Shown: positions 48,857-59,690 of the stretch, one piece after another
How positions within the stretch are numbered: the stretch's first letter is position 1
Layout: every line of letters starts with the position of its first letter
NCBI RefSeq assembly: GCF_030683065.1
Contig: NZ_JAUXMX010000045.1
Location: 1-64,000 of the forward strand
Direction of reading: 5' to 3'
From: Pseudomonas sp.
GTDB lineage: Bacteria > Pseudomonadota > Gammaproteobacteria > Pseudomonadales > Pseudomonadaceae
DNA: 64,000 nucleotides
The notes under the pieces: generated by a model
Database searches by the model: none
Seen by the model: only the letters and a program-made list of their open reading frames with translations
Told to the model about the DNA's origin: nothing
Program-made: the position numbers and the translations under genes

Positions 48857-49935
48857 AGGGCACGGGCTTCCTGCGTAAGTCTCGCACAAGGATAGCGTAG
48901 ACAAGTGAAGTGGCGGCCGTCTCGGCGCTCCACGCTGAGACTGGCCCGCGGCCCGAAAAGTGCCGCAAGACGCGCATCGATATTAGCCAGAGCCTGTCGC
49001 GTCCCACGCGAAGGCGGCTGCTCGCGTAGCTCTTCATAAGGGTTGCTGACGCATAATTGGAACACCCCGTCGGTATAGCTCGCATCAACTCTCACCAAGC
49101 CACCTTCGATACGCGGCTGAATCCCATAGATCAAGGCGTTCTCCAGCAATGGCTGCAACGTCAACTGCGGGATCGGCAAATCGTCCGGCACATCCATCAC
49201 CTCCCACTGCAACTGTAGTCGTTCGCCGAGACGATAGTGTTCAATTGATAAATATCGTTTGGCCAGTTCCAGCTCCTCGCTCCAGGGCACCAGGCTGCCG
49301 GGTTTGGCCAGGCTGGCACGAAACAGGTCGGACAGATCCAGCACCGCCTGCTCGGCCTTGAACGGATCGATCACCACCAGGCTGGCGATACTGTTCAGGC
49401 TGTTGAACAAAAAGTGCGGACGAATTCGCGCTTGCAGAGATTCAATGCGCGCGCGCAACTCGGCCTGCTCCTGACGACGCCATTGGCTCTGCAGATAGAA
49501 ATAGCGGAGCAACAGCGCAGACATGATCATGCTGATCAAGGCATGGCGCAGGTAAAGATTGACCTCGCCGGCATGCGGCAGCGGCCCGCCAAGGTCGTAA
49601 TAGTCGGCCACTGCAGTACACGCGAGCGTCAGCCCGACCACGATCAGGCAGCACAACGCACCCGCCAGAGCCGGTCGCCCGCGTGCCAGCAGTGGCCGCA
49701 AACGACACAGCAGGGCCGCCGACAGCAGCAGGATCCACTGCACAAACAGCGAGGTCAGCGCCAGGCGCACCCAGTCGAAACCCGGCAGCATCGGCTCGGC
49801 CAGCACCAGTACCAGCACCAGCAGCTCGGCCAGCAAGACCATGCTCAGCAGCGCTTCCGGCTCGCACAGTTCCGGGACGAAGAAATCGTCGATGGGTGCG
49901 GACATGTTTTTATTGTTCAACCATTGAGTATGCAT
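48853..49935 (-). CDS. algZ: sensor kinase AlgZ (FimS), LytS-type
   Basis: The 360-residue membrane protein has about four transmembrane helices (residues 30-150) and a His_kinase domain of the LytS class, with the conserved histidine at 174 in RPHFLFNSLNS. The N-box region LTLQPLLENALIYG and the glycine-poor ATP lid are atypical of classical kinases. It partners AlgR. ATG 49935 puts the histidine where P. aeruginosa has it (175); ATG 49905 is an alternative. argH is divergent. Confidence 0.92.
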   Translation of the reverse strand: MHTQWLNNKNMSAPIDDFFVPELCEPEALLSMVLLAELLVLVLVLAEPMLPGFDWVRLALTSLFVQWILLLSAALLCRLRPLLARGRPALAGALCCLIVVGLTLACTAVADYYDLGGPLPHAGEVNLYLRHALISMIMSALLLRYFYLQSQWRRQEQAELRARIESLQARIRPHFLFNSLNSIASLVVIDPFKAEQAVLDLSDLFRASLAKPGSLVPWSEELELAKRYLSIEHYRLGERLQLQWEVMDVPDDLPIPQLTLQPLLENALIYGIQPRIEGGLVRVDASYTDGVFQLCVSNPYEELREQPPSRGTRQALANIDARLAALFGPRASLSVERRDGRHFTCLRYPCARLTQEARAL

Positions 49936-50189
49936 CTAGGCAGTTTCCCCGTGGCTCGACCAGGCGGCAAGTGAGCCGGCGCTCGCCGCAGCAAATAAAA
50001 GGCTGAAATACGCTCTGCCTCGGCAAACTGTGAGCCACGCATCACTGTCCGGTCGGTTGCCGCTGGCTGCGAGCGACAAACCGATCCGGCGATTTTGCCC
50101 GTCAGCCTGTTATTATCCGCAGACTTTTTCCGCCAGGCCGGCCGCCACCTGCGGCCCGCCTGTTTTAGCGCATTAGCCGAGCGAAGCCC

Positions 50190-51584
50190 ATGAGCACTGA
50201 AAAAACCAATCAATCCTGGGGTGGCCGCTTTAGCGAGCCAGTCGATGCATTTGTCGCCCGCTTTACCGCTTCCGTCGAATTCGACAAGCGCCTGTATCGC
50301 CACGACATCATGGGCTCCATTGCCCACGCGACCATGCTGGCCAAGGTCGGCGTACTGACGGACGCCGAACGCGACAGCATCGTCGACGGCCTGAAGCAGA
50401 TCCAGATCGAGATCGAGGCAGGTCAGTTCGACTGGCGTGTCGATCTCGAAGACGTGCACATGAACATTGAGGCGCGCCTCACCGACCGCATCGGCGTGAC
50501 CGGTAAGAAGCTGCACACCGGCCGCTCGCGCAACGACCAGGTCGCCACGGACATCCGCTTGTGGCTGCGTGACGAGATCGATCTGATCCTGGCCGAAATC
50601 ACCCGCCTGCAGCAGGGCCTGCTGGAGCAGGCAGAACGCGAAGCGGCGAGCATCATGCCCGGCTTCACCCACCTGCAAACCGCGCAACCGGTAACCTTCG
50701 GTCACCACATGCTAGCCTGGTTCGAAATGCTCAGCCGCGATTACGAGCGCCTGGTCGACTGCCGCAAACGCACCAATCGCATGCCCCTGGGCTCGGCGGC
50801 ACTGGCAGGCACCACCTACCCGATACAGCGTGACGTCACCGCCCAGTTGCTCGGCTTCGACGCCGTGGGCGGCAACTCGCTGGACGGCGTATCGGACCGT
50901 GACTTCGCCATCGAATTCTGCGCCGCGGCATCGATCGCCATGATGCACCTGTCGCGCTTCTCCGAAGAGCTGGTGCTGTGGACATCCGCACAGTTCCAGT
51001 TCATCGACCTGCCGGACCGCTTCTGCACCGGCAGCTCGATCATGCCGCAAAAGAAAAACCCCGACGTACCCGAACTGGTACGCGGCAAGACTGGCCGGGT
51101 ATTCGGCGCGCTGATGGGCCTGCTGACCCTGATGAAAGGTCAGCCACTGGCCTACAACAAGGACAACCAGGAAGACAAAGAGCCACTGTTCGACGCCGCC
51201 GACACCCTGCGCGACTCGCTGCGCGCCTTCGCCGACATGATCCCGGCGATCAAGCCCAAGCACGCGATCATGCGTGAAGCGGCGCTGCGCGGCTTCTCCA
51301 CCGCCACCGACCTGGCCGACTACCTGGTGCGCCGTGGCCTGCCGTTCCGCGACTGCCACGAAATCGTCGGCCATGCGGTTAAATATGGCGTCGACAACAG
51401 CAAGGACCTGGCCGAGATGAGCCTCGACGAACTGCGCCAGTTCAGCGACCAGATCGAACAGGATGTGTTTGCGGTATTGACCCTGGAAGGCTCGGTCAAC
51501 GCCCGCGATCACATCGGTGGCACGGCACCGAACCAGGTGCGCGCAGCGGTCCAGCGCGGCCAGGCGCTGCTGGGCAGTCGCTAA
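50190..51584 (+). CDS. argH: argininosuccinate lyase
   Basis: ArgH splits argininosuccinate to arginine and fumarate, the last step of arginine synthesis. The 464-residue protein has [20 protein letters not shown], then [20 protein letters not shown] text ([13 protein letters not shown]) and the superfamily signature [12 protein letters not shown]. It diverges from algZ over a 254-base gap that shows no other feature. Confidence 0.97.
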   Translation: MSTEKTNQSWGGRFSEPVDAFVARFTASVEFDKRLYRHDIMGSIAHATMLAKVGVLTDAERDSIVDGLKQIQIEIEAGQFDWRVDLEDVHMNIEARLTDRIGVTGKKLHTGRSRNDQVATDIRLWLRDEIDLILAEITRLQQGLLEQAEREAASIMPGFTHLQTAQPVTFGHHMLAWFEMLSRDYERLVDCRKRTNRMPLGSAALAGTTYPIQRDVTAQLLGFDAVGGNSLDGVSDRDFAIEFCAAASIAMMHLSRFSEELVLWTSAQFQFIDLPDRFCTGSSIMPQKKNPDVPELVRGKTGRVFGALMGLLTLMKGQPLAYNKDNQEDKEPLFDAADTLRDSLRAFADMIPAIKPKHAIMREAALRGFSTATDLADYLVRRGLPFRDCHEIVGHAVKYGVDNSKDLAEMSLDELRQFSDQIEQDVFAVLTLEGSVNARDHIGGTAPNQVRAAVQRGQALLGSR

Positions 51585-51627
51585 CCGCTAACCGGCCGTT
51601 ACGCGGCGCGTCCTGCGCCGCGTGAAC

Positions 51628-52293
51628 TCAGCCTTTGGCTTTGGCCTGCGCCATCGCAATGAAGCCCGCCATTCCTGCATCTTTATCCGCAGCGATGCGT
51701 TTGACGTGCGGATTCTGGTTAAGCAGCACGAGCAACTCGCGGGCCGCGGAGAAATCGGCCAGCAAGTCGAGACCAAACAGCTTCTTCGCCACCCCACACG
51801 CCAGGTCGATGCTGTAGAGGAAGTAGATATCGGCCAGGCTGAAGCTGTCGCCCGCCACATAAGGGCTAAAGCTGCCGTGACGCTTGAGCGTGTCGATCCC
51901 GGCCAACAGCTCGGCTTTGCACTTGCTTTTCAAGGCGGAGGAAATCTCCGCACCGAAGAATGCTTCCGGGTAGCCAATCCGCGCAGGCAACTCGATATAC
52001 AGCTCGATTTCCTTCATCAGCGCGCGCACCCGGGCGCGGGCGAATGGCTCGCCGGGCAGCAATGCCTGGCCCCCGGCGCAGTCTTCCAGATACTCGAGAA
52101 TCGCACTGGTTTCGCTGATGAAACCCTGCTCTACCCCCAGCACCGGCACCTTGCCGCGTGGGCTGATACTGAGGCATTCCTCGCTCTGGTTGCCGTAAAG
52201 GGTGACGACCTCGAACTCCAAGCCTTTTTCCAGCAAGGCAAGCTTGACCATATTGAAGTAGTTGCTAACGGGGAATCCGTATAGTTTGAACAT
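51628..52293 (-). CDS. glutathione S-transferase family protein
   Basis: The 221-residue protein has the thioredoxin-like N-domain (MFKLYGFPVSNYFNMVKLALLEKGLEFE, with SETSAILEYLED as the glutathione gamma-Glu-binding segment) and a helical C-domain (FSLADIYFLYSIDLA). The substrate is unknown. The start ATG 52293 is the first residue of the fold; the frame open to 52356 is not conserved in style. Confidence 0.87.
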   Translation of the reverse strand: MFKLYGFPVSNYFNMVKLALLEKGLEFEVVTLYGNQSEECLSISPRGKVPVLGVEQGFISETSAILEYLEDCAGGQALLPGEPFARARVRALMKEIELYIELPARIGYPEAFFGAEISSALKSKCKAELLAGIDTLKRHGSFSPYVAGDSFSLADIYFLYSIDLACGVAKKLFGLDLLADFSAARELLVLLNQNPHVKRIAADKDAGMAGFIAMAQAKAKG

Positions 52294-52435
52294 GCTGTCA
52301 GGCTCCAGGCCAGTGGATGTATTGATAAAGTTATAGACCCAGGTACACCCTGACATCCAGCCGAATCGAGCTGGTGAATGGCGCGGTCGCTGTCACGCTG
52401 GCACACTGCACCCTCAGCCCCCGGATAAGCCAACC

Positions 52436-52714
52436 ATGAGCGAACACGACGAAAACGAAGACGAAGCCTTTGCCGAAGAAACGCTGATCCAGGCCATCGA
52501 GAATCAGATCGAAGCCGCAGAGCCGCCTGCTGCCCTGGCGACGCTGAACAAGCTGAGCCTGGTGGGCTACGAGCGTGGAGAAATCCTGCACATGATGGCG
52601 ATGGTGCTGGCCCATGAAGTCCGGGCCATGCTCGACGCTGATCGGCCATTCGATAGCGCGGCGTACGAACAAGCCCTGCGTGCCCTGCCTGAGTTGCCAA
52701 AAGAAACCGCCTGA
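52436..52714 (+). CDS. small acidic hypothetical protein
   Basis: The 92-residue protein is acidic and helical (DENEDEAFAEETLIQAIENQIEAAEPPAALATLNKL, then GEILHMMAMVLAHEVRAML). It has no signal peptide and no recognised domain. Its position between the GST and TIGR02647 genes, codon use and intact frame support a real gene conserved in the genus. Confidence 0.7.
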   Translation: MSEHDENEDEAFAEETLIQAIENQIEAAEPPAALATLNKLSLVGYERGEILHMMAMVLAHEVRAMLDADRPFDSAAYEQALRALPELPKETA

Positions 52715-52861
52715 CCCGAAGACGCTGTCGCTGATAGCACGCGCGCGCAGCCGCGCGTCTCGCTACACTGCAAACACCCGCTGCCTGCTTCACCCATGCG
52801 GGACTCAACCAGTCGGGCACACGCGTTGCCCGGCCCATGTTTATAAGAACCTGGAGCACTT

Positions 52862-53107
52862 ATGTCTTTTACCCCTGAGCTGGTTGCTGAACTGGATCTT
52901 CTCGCCTTGTTTAACCTGGGCAACACCCAGGAAGGTCTCAAGGTTCACCATGTTGCCGCGCCGCAAGCGATTGCCGCAGCCAAACGCCTGCACGCCAAAG
53001 GCCTGGTCACCCAGGAAGACGGCGGTTACCTGACCAGCCTGGGTCTGGACGCAGCCGAACACGCACAAGTCTTGCTGACGATTCTCAATGTGACCGAAAC
53101 CGCCTGA
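52862..53107 (+). CDS. TIGR02647 family protein
   Basis: The 81-residue protein has the winged-helix-like TIGR02647 pattern: FTPELVAELDLLALFNLGNTQEGLKVH, AAPQAIAAAKRLHAKGLVTQEDGGYLTSLG, and a short C-terminal helix. The function is unknown. A GGAG precedes the ATG. It lies 119 bases before cyaA on the same strand. Confidence 0.82.
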   Translation: MSFTPELVAELDLLALFNLGNTQEGLKVHHVAAPQAIAAAKRLHAKGLVTQEDGGYLTSLGLDAAEHAQVLLTILNVTETA

Positions 53108-53226
53108 CTCACCCTACCTACTCGCGCCGCCTGCTTCGGCAGGCCAGGCTGCGGGTGACCGGGTGCCTTTACCCGTAATGCCATGACTACCTGCCAGTCC
53201 TGGCAAATTGTCCGCCGAGCCTGCGC

Positions 53227-56082
53227 ATGAGCCGTACCCAGGAAATCCGCCCGGATATCGATGAAGGTATCGACCGCAAGGTGCTGTCTCAACTGCGCGC
53301 GCGCTTTCTCAAGGTCAATGACGGTCGCCTGCAGCGCGCCATGCAGGCACTGTCGACCCGCCAGCAGCTGGTTCTGAAATTGCTGCCGCTGCTGTTTCAC
53401 GTCAATCATCCCCTCCTGCCGGGTTATGTATCCGGGCTGACGCCGGCCGGCCTGAGCGGCTTCGAGCCGGGTGAAGAGCTGCTCGCCGAAGCGCAGCGAC
53501 TGACCCGCTCTTTCGTTTATAAGGCCCGTCGCGGCGGCAGCGCACTGCCGCTCCACGGACTGTTCCTGATGGGCAGCCTCGGTACCGTGGCCCAGGCCGA
53601 GCAAAGCGACATGGACCTGTGGGTGTGTCACGCGCCCGACCTCAGCGCCCAGGAAATCACCGAGCTGCGCAAGAAGTGCGACCAGCTCGAAGCGTGGGCG
53701 GCGACCCAGGGCGCCGAAGCACATTTCTTTTTGATCGACCCGCTGCGCTTTACTGTCGGCGACCGCGAGGCGCAGCTGACCTCGGACGACTGTGGCACCA
53801 CCCAGCACTACCTGTTGCTCGACGAGTTTTACCGCACGGCGATCTGGCTGGCCGGGCGCACCCCGCTCTGGTGGCTGGTTCCGGTGTACGAAGAGCAGCG
53901 CTACCACGAGTACATCGGCATCTTGCTGAGCAAGCGCTTCATCCGCGCCGAGGAGGTGCTCGACCTCGGCCATCTGGCGCAGATTCCGCCGGGCGAATTT
54001 ATCGGCGCGGGCATGTGGCAGCTCTACAAGGGCATCGAATCACCTTACAAATCGGTCCTCAAGCTGCTGCTTACCGAGGTCTACGCCAGCGAACACCCCA
54101 ACGTGCAATGCCTGGCGCTGCGCTTCAAGCAGGCAGTCTTCTGCAATCACCTTGACCTCGACGAACTCGACCCTTACATCGTGGTTTACCGTCGCATTGA
54201 GGAATACCTGAGCGGGCGCGGCGAAACCGAACGCCTGGAACTGATCCGCCGCTGCCTGTACCTGAAGATCAATAAAAGACTCAGCCGACCACCGCGCGAC
54301 CGCCGCAAGAGCTGGCAACGCCTGCTGCTCGAGCGCTTGACCGGCGACTGGAACTGGGACAGCCGGCAACTGGCGATGCTCGACAGCCGCAGCCAGTGGA
54401 AGGTGCGTCAGGTCAGCGCCGAGCGCCGCGCCCTGGTCAACGAGCTGACCTACAGTTACCGCTTTCTCTCCCAGTTCGCCCGTGACGCCCAGGCCGGCAG
54501 CTCGCTCAACAGCCGCGACCTCGGCGTGCTCGGCCGCCGCCTGTATGCCGCTTTCGAGCGCAAGGCCGGCAAGATCGAGTTCATCAATCCCGGTATCGCT
54601 CCAGATTTGGGCGAAGACACCCTGACCCTGGTGCAGAGCCCCAGCACCGAAGCCGGCGACGATAATCCCTGGGCGTTGTACGGCGGCAGCCTCGGCGCAC
54701 AAGAATGGGCAGATTTCGCCCCACTCAAGCGCGCCCGTGAACTGGTCGAACTGCTTGCCTGGTGCCACCGCAATGGCGTGATCGACACAGGTACGCGGCT
54801 ATCAATACACCCAGGCGACAGCGACCTGGGCGAGTTCGAGCTGTCCAATTTGCTGGCCAGCCTGCAACAGATGATGCCTCTGCCGCTGCCAGCAATAGAG
54901 GAAAGTGCGCTGCTGCGCGCCAGCGTGCCCGGTGAAGTGCTGCTGCTGGTCAATGTCGGCATCGACCCGCTCAAGCAACACAGCCAGATGAATGTGCACA
55001 TGACCACCGAGCGCACCGACGCCCTGGGCTATTCCGGAGTGCGTGAGAACCTGATTTTGACCATCGACCAGGTCAGTCTGAACAGCTGGAACGAATTACT
55101 GGTCAGTCGCTACGACGGCCCCCATGCACTGCTCGACTGCCTGCGCGACTTTCTCAACAGTCTGCCGGCCAACGGCGACGCGCCCAACCTGCGGGTACGC
55201 TGCTTCTGTCGCAACCGCGCCACGGCGATTGCCGAGCGGGTTGAGGAACTGTTTCGCGACACCCTCGCCAACTTCGCGGGGGCGCAACACAACCGCTACC
55301 TGCTGCAAATCAGGCAGCAATACCACCTGCTCGAACTGACGCCTGGGCAGGTCAGTCACACCGCACTGACAGGCATGCCAGCACTGCTCGAACACCTCGG
55401 CAAGGAGCAGCCGGGCTACAGCAAACTGCACCTGGACCGCCATGCACTGGAAAACGACGACCTGGCCCTGATCCTGCCGCTCGGCCGCCCCGCATGTATC
55501 CAGGTGTTCTACCGGCGCCACGAGAGCAACGGCCTGGCAGAACTGACCCTGCTCGATGAACACAATGCGCTATGGCGACAAAGCGTGCCGTTTCGCGACG
55601 AGCAAAGCCTGCTGACGCCACTGCAGCGCTTCCTGCAATCGCTGCTATACCGGCGCAATGCCATGCTGCCGCTGGACGGCCAGGCGCCGCTGGATGGGTT
55701 AGACGTGCGCTATTACGAGGTATCCCCGGCGGCGCCGCAGCGGGCTCGCCAGGTGGAGCTGCGCTCACCGCCACAAGCCCCCGTGAGCCACCCATTCTAC
55801 GATGTGCAGGCGATTATCGAGCCCGTCGACGGCAAGCGTGTCCACGTAACCCTGTACTGCAACCATCGTGAATTTTCTGAGCTGGAGTACGCCGGCGACC
55901 TCTACAGCGCCGTGGCCCGGCATATCCTTGCCCAGCGCCGCGAGGGCGAACGCTATCCGTGCTACATCACCGACCTTGACCTGTCCGCTGTACTGGGCGA
56001 TGGACAAGCACAGACAGTTCATTACCTGCGCTACAAGGCCCGCCTGGAAGCGGCGCTCAATGCCGCGCTGAATAAAGCCTGA
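53227..56082 (+). CDS. cyaA: class I adenylate cyclase
   Basis: CyaA makes cAMP from ATP in the cytosol and in pseudomonads contributes to Vfr signalling. The 951-residue protein has the class I catalytic domain with FLMGSLGTVAQAEQSDMDLWVCH near residues 115-135 (nucleotidyltransferase-like GS...D-x-D). A long C-terminal regulatory region follows. Size and sequence match the enterobacterial/Pseudomonas type. Confidence 0.94.
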   Translation: MSRTQEIRPDIDEGIDRKVLSQLRARFLKVNDGRLQRAMQALSTRQQLVLKLLPLLFHVNHPLLPGYVSGLTPAGLSGFEPGEELLAEAQRLTRSFVYKARRGGSALPLHGLFLMGSLGTVAQAEQSDMDLWVCHAPDLSAQEITELRKKCDQLEAWAATQGAEAHFFLIDPLRFTVGDREAQLTSDDCGTTQHYLLLDEFYRTAIWLAGRTPLWWLVPVYEEQRYHEYIGILLSKRFIRAEEVLDLGHLAQIPPGEFIGAGMWQLYKGIESPYKSVLKLLLTEVYASEHPNVQCLALRFKQAVFCNHLDLDELDPYIVVYRRIEEYLSGRGETERLELIRRCLYLKINKRLSRPPRDRRKSWQRLLLERLTGDWNWDSRQLAMLDSRSQWKVRQVSAERRALVNELTYSYRFLSQFARDAQAGSSLNSRDLGVLGRRLYAAFERKAGKIEFINPGIAPDLGEDTLTLVQSPSTEAGDDNPWALYGGSLGAQEWADFAPLKRARELVELLAWCHRNGVIDTGTRLSIHPGDSDLGEFELSNLLASLQQMMPLPLPAIEESALLRASVPGEVLLLVNVGIDPLKQHSQMNVHMTTERTDALGYSGVRENLILTIDQVSLNSWNELLVSRYDGPHALLDCLRDFLNSLPANGDAPNLRVRCFCRNRATAIAERVEELFRDTLANFAGAQHNRYLLQIRQQYHLLELTPGQVSHTALTGMPALLEHLGKEQPGYSKLHLDRHALENDDLALILPLGRPACIQVFYRRHESNGLAELTLLDEHNALWRQSVPFRDEQSLLTPLQRFLQSLLYRRNAMLPLDGQAPLDGLDVRYYEVSPAAPQRARQVELRSPPQAPVSHPFYDVQAIIEPVDGKRVHVTLYCNHREFSELEYAGDLYSAVARHILAQRREGERYPCYITDLDLSAVLGDGQAQTVHYLRYKARLEAALNAALNKA

Positions 56083-56110
56083 GGGGCGAGGCCGGCGGAG
56101 GGGCAATGTT

Positions 56111-56518
56111 TCAGCGGTTGTATTCGCCAGCCGCTTCCGGCTGATATTCCACCGCCAGCAGCGTCAGCTTGAGCACCTTGCCACCGGGCGCAGTCCAGTC
56201 GATGTGCTGGCCGACACTCAGCCCGAGCAGCGCGCTGCCGACCGGCGCAAGGACCGACACACAGCCTTCGCCACCGGCATCCTGCGGATAGACCAGGGTC
56301 AGGTGATAATCCTTGCCGTTGATTTCTTCGCGACAATGCACCCGCGAGTTCATGGTAACTACCCCGGCAGGCACCTGGTCATGAGCGACTACGTCGGCCC
56401 GGTCCAGTTCGGCCTGCAGGGCGACAGCACCTGGGCCGAATTCTTTCAAACCGTCGAGTAACCGCTCCAAACGCTGGACGTCGAGACGGGTAATGGTGAT
56501 TGGCGGTGCACTTGTCAT
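56111..56518 (-). CDS. rnk: regulator of nucleoside diphosphate kinase
   Basis: Rnk is a GreA-like protein that binds RNA polymerase and affects Ndk levels and alginate production. The 135-residue protein has a short N-terminal coiled coil (ITRLDVQRLERLLDGL, residues 8-30) and the GreA_GreB C-terminal domain (LTLVYPQDAGGEGCVSVLAPVGSALLGLSVGQHIDW). ATG 56518 is chosen; the frame upstream crosses the terminator. Confidence 0.92.
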   Translation of the reverse strand: MTSAPPITITRLDVQRLERLLDGLKEFGPGAVALQAELDRADVVAHDQVPAGVVTMNSRVHCREEINGKDYHLTLVYPQDAGGEGCVSVLAPVGSALLGLSVGQHIDWTAPGGKVLKLTLLAVEYQPEAAGEYNR

Positions 56519-56550
56519 GGTCAGCTCAACGCTCCTTAACAGGGTGTATA

Positions 56551-56590
56551 AAAAGCAAAACCCCGTCTGAATAGAGACGGGGTTTTGCGC
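56551..56590 (-). terminator. intrinsic terminator between the DUF1289 gene and rnk
   Basis: GCAAAACCCCGTCT pairs perfectly with AGACGGGGTTTTGC around a 6-base loop. On the minus strand it is followed by TTTTTAT. It should end the cyaY-DUF1289 transcript. Confidence 0.9.
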
Positions 56591-56639
56591 AAGATGACTT
56601 GACCGTATCACAGCCGCTCAAATAAACAAGACAGGGTGG

Positions 56640-56858
56640 TCAGGATTGGCGCTGCCGCAAACGCTCCTGGGCACTGTGGCAAATAATCCGTCGACGCGAA
56701 TCATCGACACTGCTCCACTCGAGAATTTCGTTGAGCGCACGGCCACAACCCAGGCATACATCGCGGTCGTCCAGGCAACACTGGCGAACGCAGGGCGACG
56801 CGGTAACCGTCACAACCCGCTCGGGCGCCTCGTCGGATTGGGTTTCAGAGTTCTTCAA
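56640..56858 (-). CDS. DUF1289 small cysteine-rich protein
   Basis: The 72-residue protein has SPCVRQCCLDDRDVCLGCGRALNEILEWS, a four-cysteine arrangement typical of DUF1289, likely a small metal-binding protein. The start is probably TTG 56858, overlapping the cyaY 3' end by 14 bases; no ATG lies between that point and the cysteine motif. The function is unknown. Co-transcribed with cyaY. Confidence 0.8.
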   Translation of the reverse strand: MKNSETQSDEAPERVVTVTASPCVRQCCLDDRDVCLGCGRALNEILEWSSVDDSRRRIICHSAQERLRQRQS

Positions 56859-57177
56859 ACTCAAGACTGGCTCCAGATTGCTCAAGGGTGATGCGGGCGA
56901 GCATTTCACCCAGCAACTCATCGCTGCTGTCGCAAATCCAGCGTTCGCTGGGCTCATCGTAATCGAAGTGAAAACCACCGGAGCGGGCCGCCAACCACAA
57001 CTGGCGGATCGCTTCCTGGCGACTGAAGATCAACTGCGTGCCGTTTTCAAAACGCACGGTCAGCACACCTGCCGAGTTCTCCAGGTCAAGATCTATGTCG
57101 CTGTCATCGAAGATGTCTTCCACCGCTTCCTGTACGGCATCAACCAGATCGTGAAAGCGGGCTTCGGTCAAACTCAT
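56845..57177 (-). CDS. cyaY: frataxin homologue CyaY
   Basis: CyaY binds iron and tunes iron-sulfur cluster assembly through IscS. The 110-residue protein has the acidic helix SLTEARFHDLVDAVQEAVEDIFDDSDIDLDLE and the sheet with LTVRFENGTQLIFSRQEAIRQLWLAARSGGFHFDY. It diverges from lppL; the 283-base gap between them shows no other gene. Confidence 0.95.
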   Translation of the reverse strand: MSLTEARFHDLVDAVQEAVEDIFDDSDIDLDLENSAGVLTVRFENGTQLIFSRQEAIRQLWLAARSGGFHFDYDEPSERWICDSSDELLGEMLARITLEQSGASLEFEEL

Positions 57178-57460
57178 TGCGGATGTCCTCGAAAAATTCA
57201 GGTAGTGCAGAAAAGTGCCAGGCGCCCTGGGACAACATTGCGCAGGAGAGTCAGGCCGCAGCGCTTGAAGGTTGCGTGATGCGACCCGCACAGCGCGTCG
57301 CATAAGCGAAGGTGCGCAGTATAGCGTGCTGCAGGCGGATGATCCGCACCGCGCCAAGATGCAGGCAAAGCCCCGTCGGACGGGAATCCTGGCGCATAGG
57401 CAAGGCGCCGGGGGGCCGGTATACTCCGGCGCAATCATGCTTTATTACAAGGACTTCACC

Positions 57461-57586
57461 ATGAAGCGGCTGTTTACTGCCCTTATCGCGCTTGTTGCCG
57501 TCAGTACCCTGCTCGCTGGCTGTGGCCAGAAAGGCCCGCTGTTCCTCCCGGAAGAAAGCAAGCCCGCGCCCGCACAGACCGAATAA
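57461..57586 (+). CDS. lppL: small lipoprotein LppL
   Basis: The 41-residue lipoprotein has a signal with lipobox LLAGC (cysteine near residue 20), then GQKGPLFLPEE and a short Pro/Ala tail. The same tiny gene precedes lysA in P. aeruginosa. The reading frame open upstream to 57272 lacks a plausible start context. Its role in the outer membrane is unknown. Confidence 0.9.
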   Translation: MKRLFTALIALVAVSTLLAGCGQKGPLFLPEESKPAPAQTE

Positions 57587-57595
57587 GGACAGCTC

Positions 57596-58849
57596 ATGAA
57601 CGCCTTCAACTACCGCGACGGCACACTGTTCGCGGAGGGTGTGGCGCTGTCCGCCATCGCCCAGCGCTTCGGCACGCCAACCTACGTCTACTCGCGGGCG
57701 CACATCGAAGCGCAATACCACGCCTACGCCGATGCCCTGCAGGGCATGCCGCATCTGGTCTGCTTCGCCGTCAAAGCCAACTCCAATGTCGGCGTACTGA
57801 ACGTGCTCGCGCGCCTCGGCGCCGGCTTCGATATCGTCTCGCGTGGCGAGCTGGAACGGGTCCTCGCGGCGGGTGGCGAGCCCGGCAAGATCGTCTTCTC
57901 CGGTGTCGGCAAGAGCCGCGACGACATGCGTCGTGCGCTGCAGATCGGCGTGCATTGCTTCAACGTCGAGTCCACCGACGAACTGGAGCGCCTGCAACAG
58001 ATTGCCGCTGAACTGGACGTGCAGGCACCGGTGTCGCTGCGGGTAAACCCGGACGTCGACGCAGGCACCCACCCGTATATTTCTACGGGCCTGAAAGAAA
58101 ACAAGTTCGGCATTGCCATCGCTGATGCCGAGGCTGTCTATGCCCGCGCCGCCGAATTGGCAAATCTGCAGATTGTCGGGGTCGATTGCCATATCGGCTC
58201 GCAACTGACCAGCCTGCCACCGTTCCTCGATGCTCTTGATCGCCTGCTCGCGCTGATCGACCGTCTGGCCGAACGCGGCATCCACATCAAGCACCTGGAC
58301 CTGGGTGGCGGCCTTGGCGTGCAATACCGCGACGAGCAGCCGCCGCTGGCCGGTGACTATATTGCTGCCGTGCGTGAGCGCATTGCCGGGCGTGACCTGG
58401 CCCTGGTGTTCGAGCCAGGTCGCTCGATCGTTGCCAACGCCGGCGTACTGCTGACTCAGGTCGAGTACCTCAAGCACACCGAACACAAGGATTTCGCCAT
58501 CGTCGACGCGGCGATGAACGATCTGATTCGTCCTGCGCTGTATCAGGCCTGGATGGACGTGGTGGCCGTGCAGCCGCGCGACGGCGCAACGCGCAACTAC
58601 GACATCGTCGGACCGATCTGCGAAACCGGTGACTTCCTGGCCAAGGATCGCGACCTGGCATTGGCCGAAGGTGACCTGCTGGCCGTCTGCTCAGCAGGCG
58701 CCTACGGCTTCGTCATGAGCTCCAACTACAATACCCGCGGCCGTGCCGCCGAGGTGATGGTAGATGGCGACCAGGCCTTCGAGGTGCGGCGTCGCGAGAC
58801 CCTCAGCGAACTCTTTGCGGGCGAAAGCCAGCTGCCGCCAGCACCATAA
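57596..58849 (+). CDS. lysA: diaminopimelate decarboxylase
   Basis: LysA forms lysine from meso-diaminopimelate with PLP. The 417-residue protein has the PLP lysine at K60 in [51 protein letters not shown] and the late [11 protein letters not shown] motif. It lies nine bases after lppL and ten before dapF. Confidence 0.96.
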   Translation: MNAFNYRDGTLFAEGVALSAIAQRFGTPTYVYSRAHIEAQYHAYADALQGMPHLVCFAVKANSNVGVLNVLARLGAGFDIVSRGELERVLAAGGEPGKIVFSGVGKSRDDMRRALQIGVHCFNVESTDELERLQQIAAELDVQAPVSLRVNPDVDAGTHPYISTGLKENKFGIAIADAEAVYARAAELANLQIVGVDCHIGSQLTSLPPFLDALDRLLALIDRLAERGIHIKHLDLGGGLGVQYRDEQPPLAGDYIAAVRERIAGRDLALVFEPGRSIVANAGVLLTQVEYLKHTEHKDFAIVDAAMNDLIRPALYQAWMDVVAVQPRDGATRNYDIVGPICETGDFLAKDRDLALAEGDLLAVCSAGAYGFVMSSNYNTRGRAAEVMVDGDQAFEVRRRETLSELFAGESQLPPAP

Positions 58850-58859
58850 GGGCACACTG

Positions 58860-59690
58860 ATGTTATTGCGCTTTACCAAAATGCATGGCCTCGGCAACGA
58901 CTTCATGGTTCTTGACCTGGTCAGCCAGCACGCGCATATCCAGCCAAAAAACGCCAAGCAGTGGGGCGATCGCCACACCGGCGTCGGCTTCGATCAACTG
59001 CTGCTGGTGGAACCACCGAGTAATCCGGACGTCGACTTCCGCTACCGCATCTTCAACGCCGACGGCTCGGAAGTGGAGCAGTGCGGCAATGGCGCCCGCT
59101 GCTTCGCGCGCTTCGTGCTGGACAAGCGGCTGACGATGAAGAAGCAGATCCGCGTGGAAACCAAAGGCGGGATTATCGAGCTCGACGTGCGCGCCGATGG
59201 CCAGATCAGCGTGAACATGGGCGCGCCGCGCCTGGAACCTGCGCAGGTCCCCTTCCAGGCCGAACAGCAAGCCTTGAGTTACCTCGTCGAGGTTGATGGC
59301 CAGACAGTCGAACTGGCCGCCGTGTCCATGGGCAACCCCCATGCCGTGCTGCGCGTCGACAATATCGACAACGCACCGGTGCATGAACTGGGGCCGAAAC
59401 TGGAGCACCATCCGCGCTTCCCGCAGCGGGTCAACGTCGGCTTTTTGCAAATAATCGACCGCCAGTATGCCAAGCTGCGCGTCTGGGAGCGTGGCGCGGG
59501 CGAGACCCAAGCCTGCGGCACGGGCGCCTGCGCTGCGGCAGTAGCGGCGATTAGCCAAGGCTGGATGGATTCGCCGGTACAACTTGAACTGCTCGGCGGC
59601 AAGCTGTGCATCGAGTGGGCAGGCCCAGGCCAGCCCGTCGTGATGACAGGGCCGGCGATGCGCGTGTACGAAGGACAGGTTCGCCTATGA
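58860..59690 (+). CDS. dapF: diaminopimelate epimerase
   Basis: DapF interconverts LL- and meso-diaminopimelate for lysine and peptidoglycan. The 276-residue protein has the catalytic pair Cys75 (VEQCGNGAR) and Cys219 ([12 protein letters not shown]) and the start [17 protein letters not shown]. Its stop overlaps the next gene by four bases. Confidence 0.96.
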   Translation: MLLRFTKMHGLGNDFMVLDLVSQHAHIQPKNAKQWGDRHTGVGFDQLLLVEPPSNPDVDFRYRIFNADGSEVEQCGNGARCFARFVLDKRLTMKKQIRVETKGGIIELDVRADGQISVNMGAPRLEPAQVPFQAEQQALSYLVEVDGQTVELAAVSMGNPHAVLRVDNIDNAPVHELGPKLEHHPRFPQRVNVGFLQIIDRQYAKLRVWERGAGETQACGTGACAAAVAAISQGWMDSPVQLELLGGKLCIEWAGPGQPVVMTGPAMRVYEGQVRL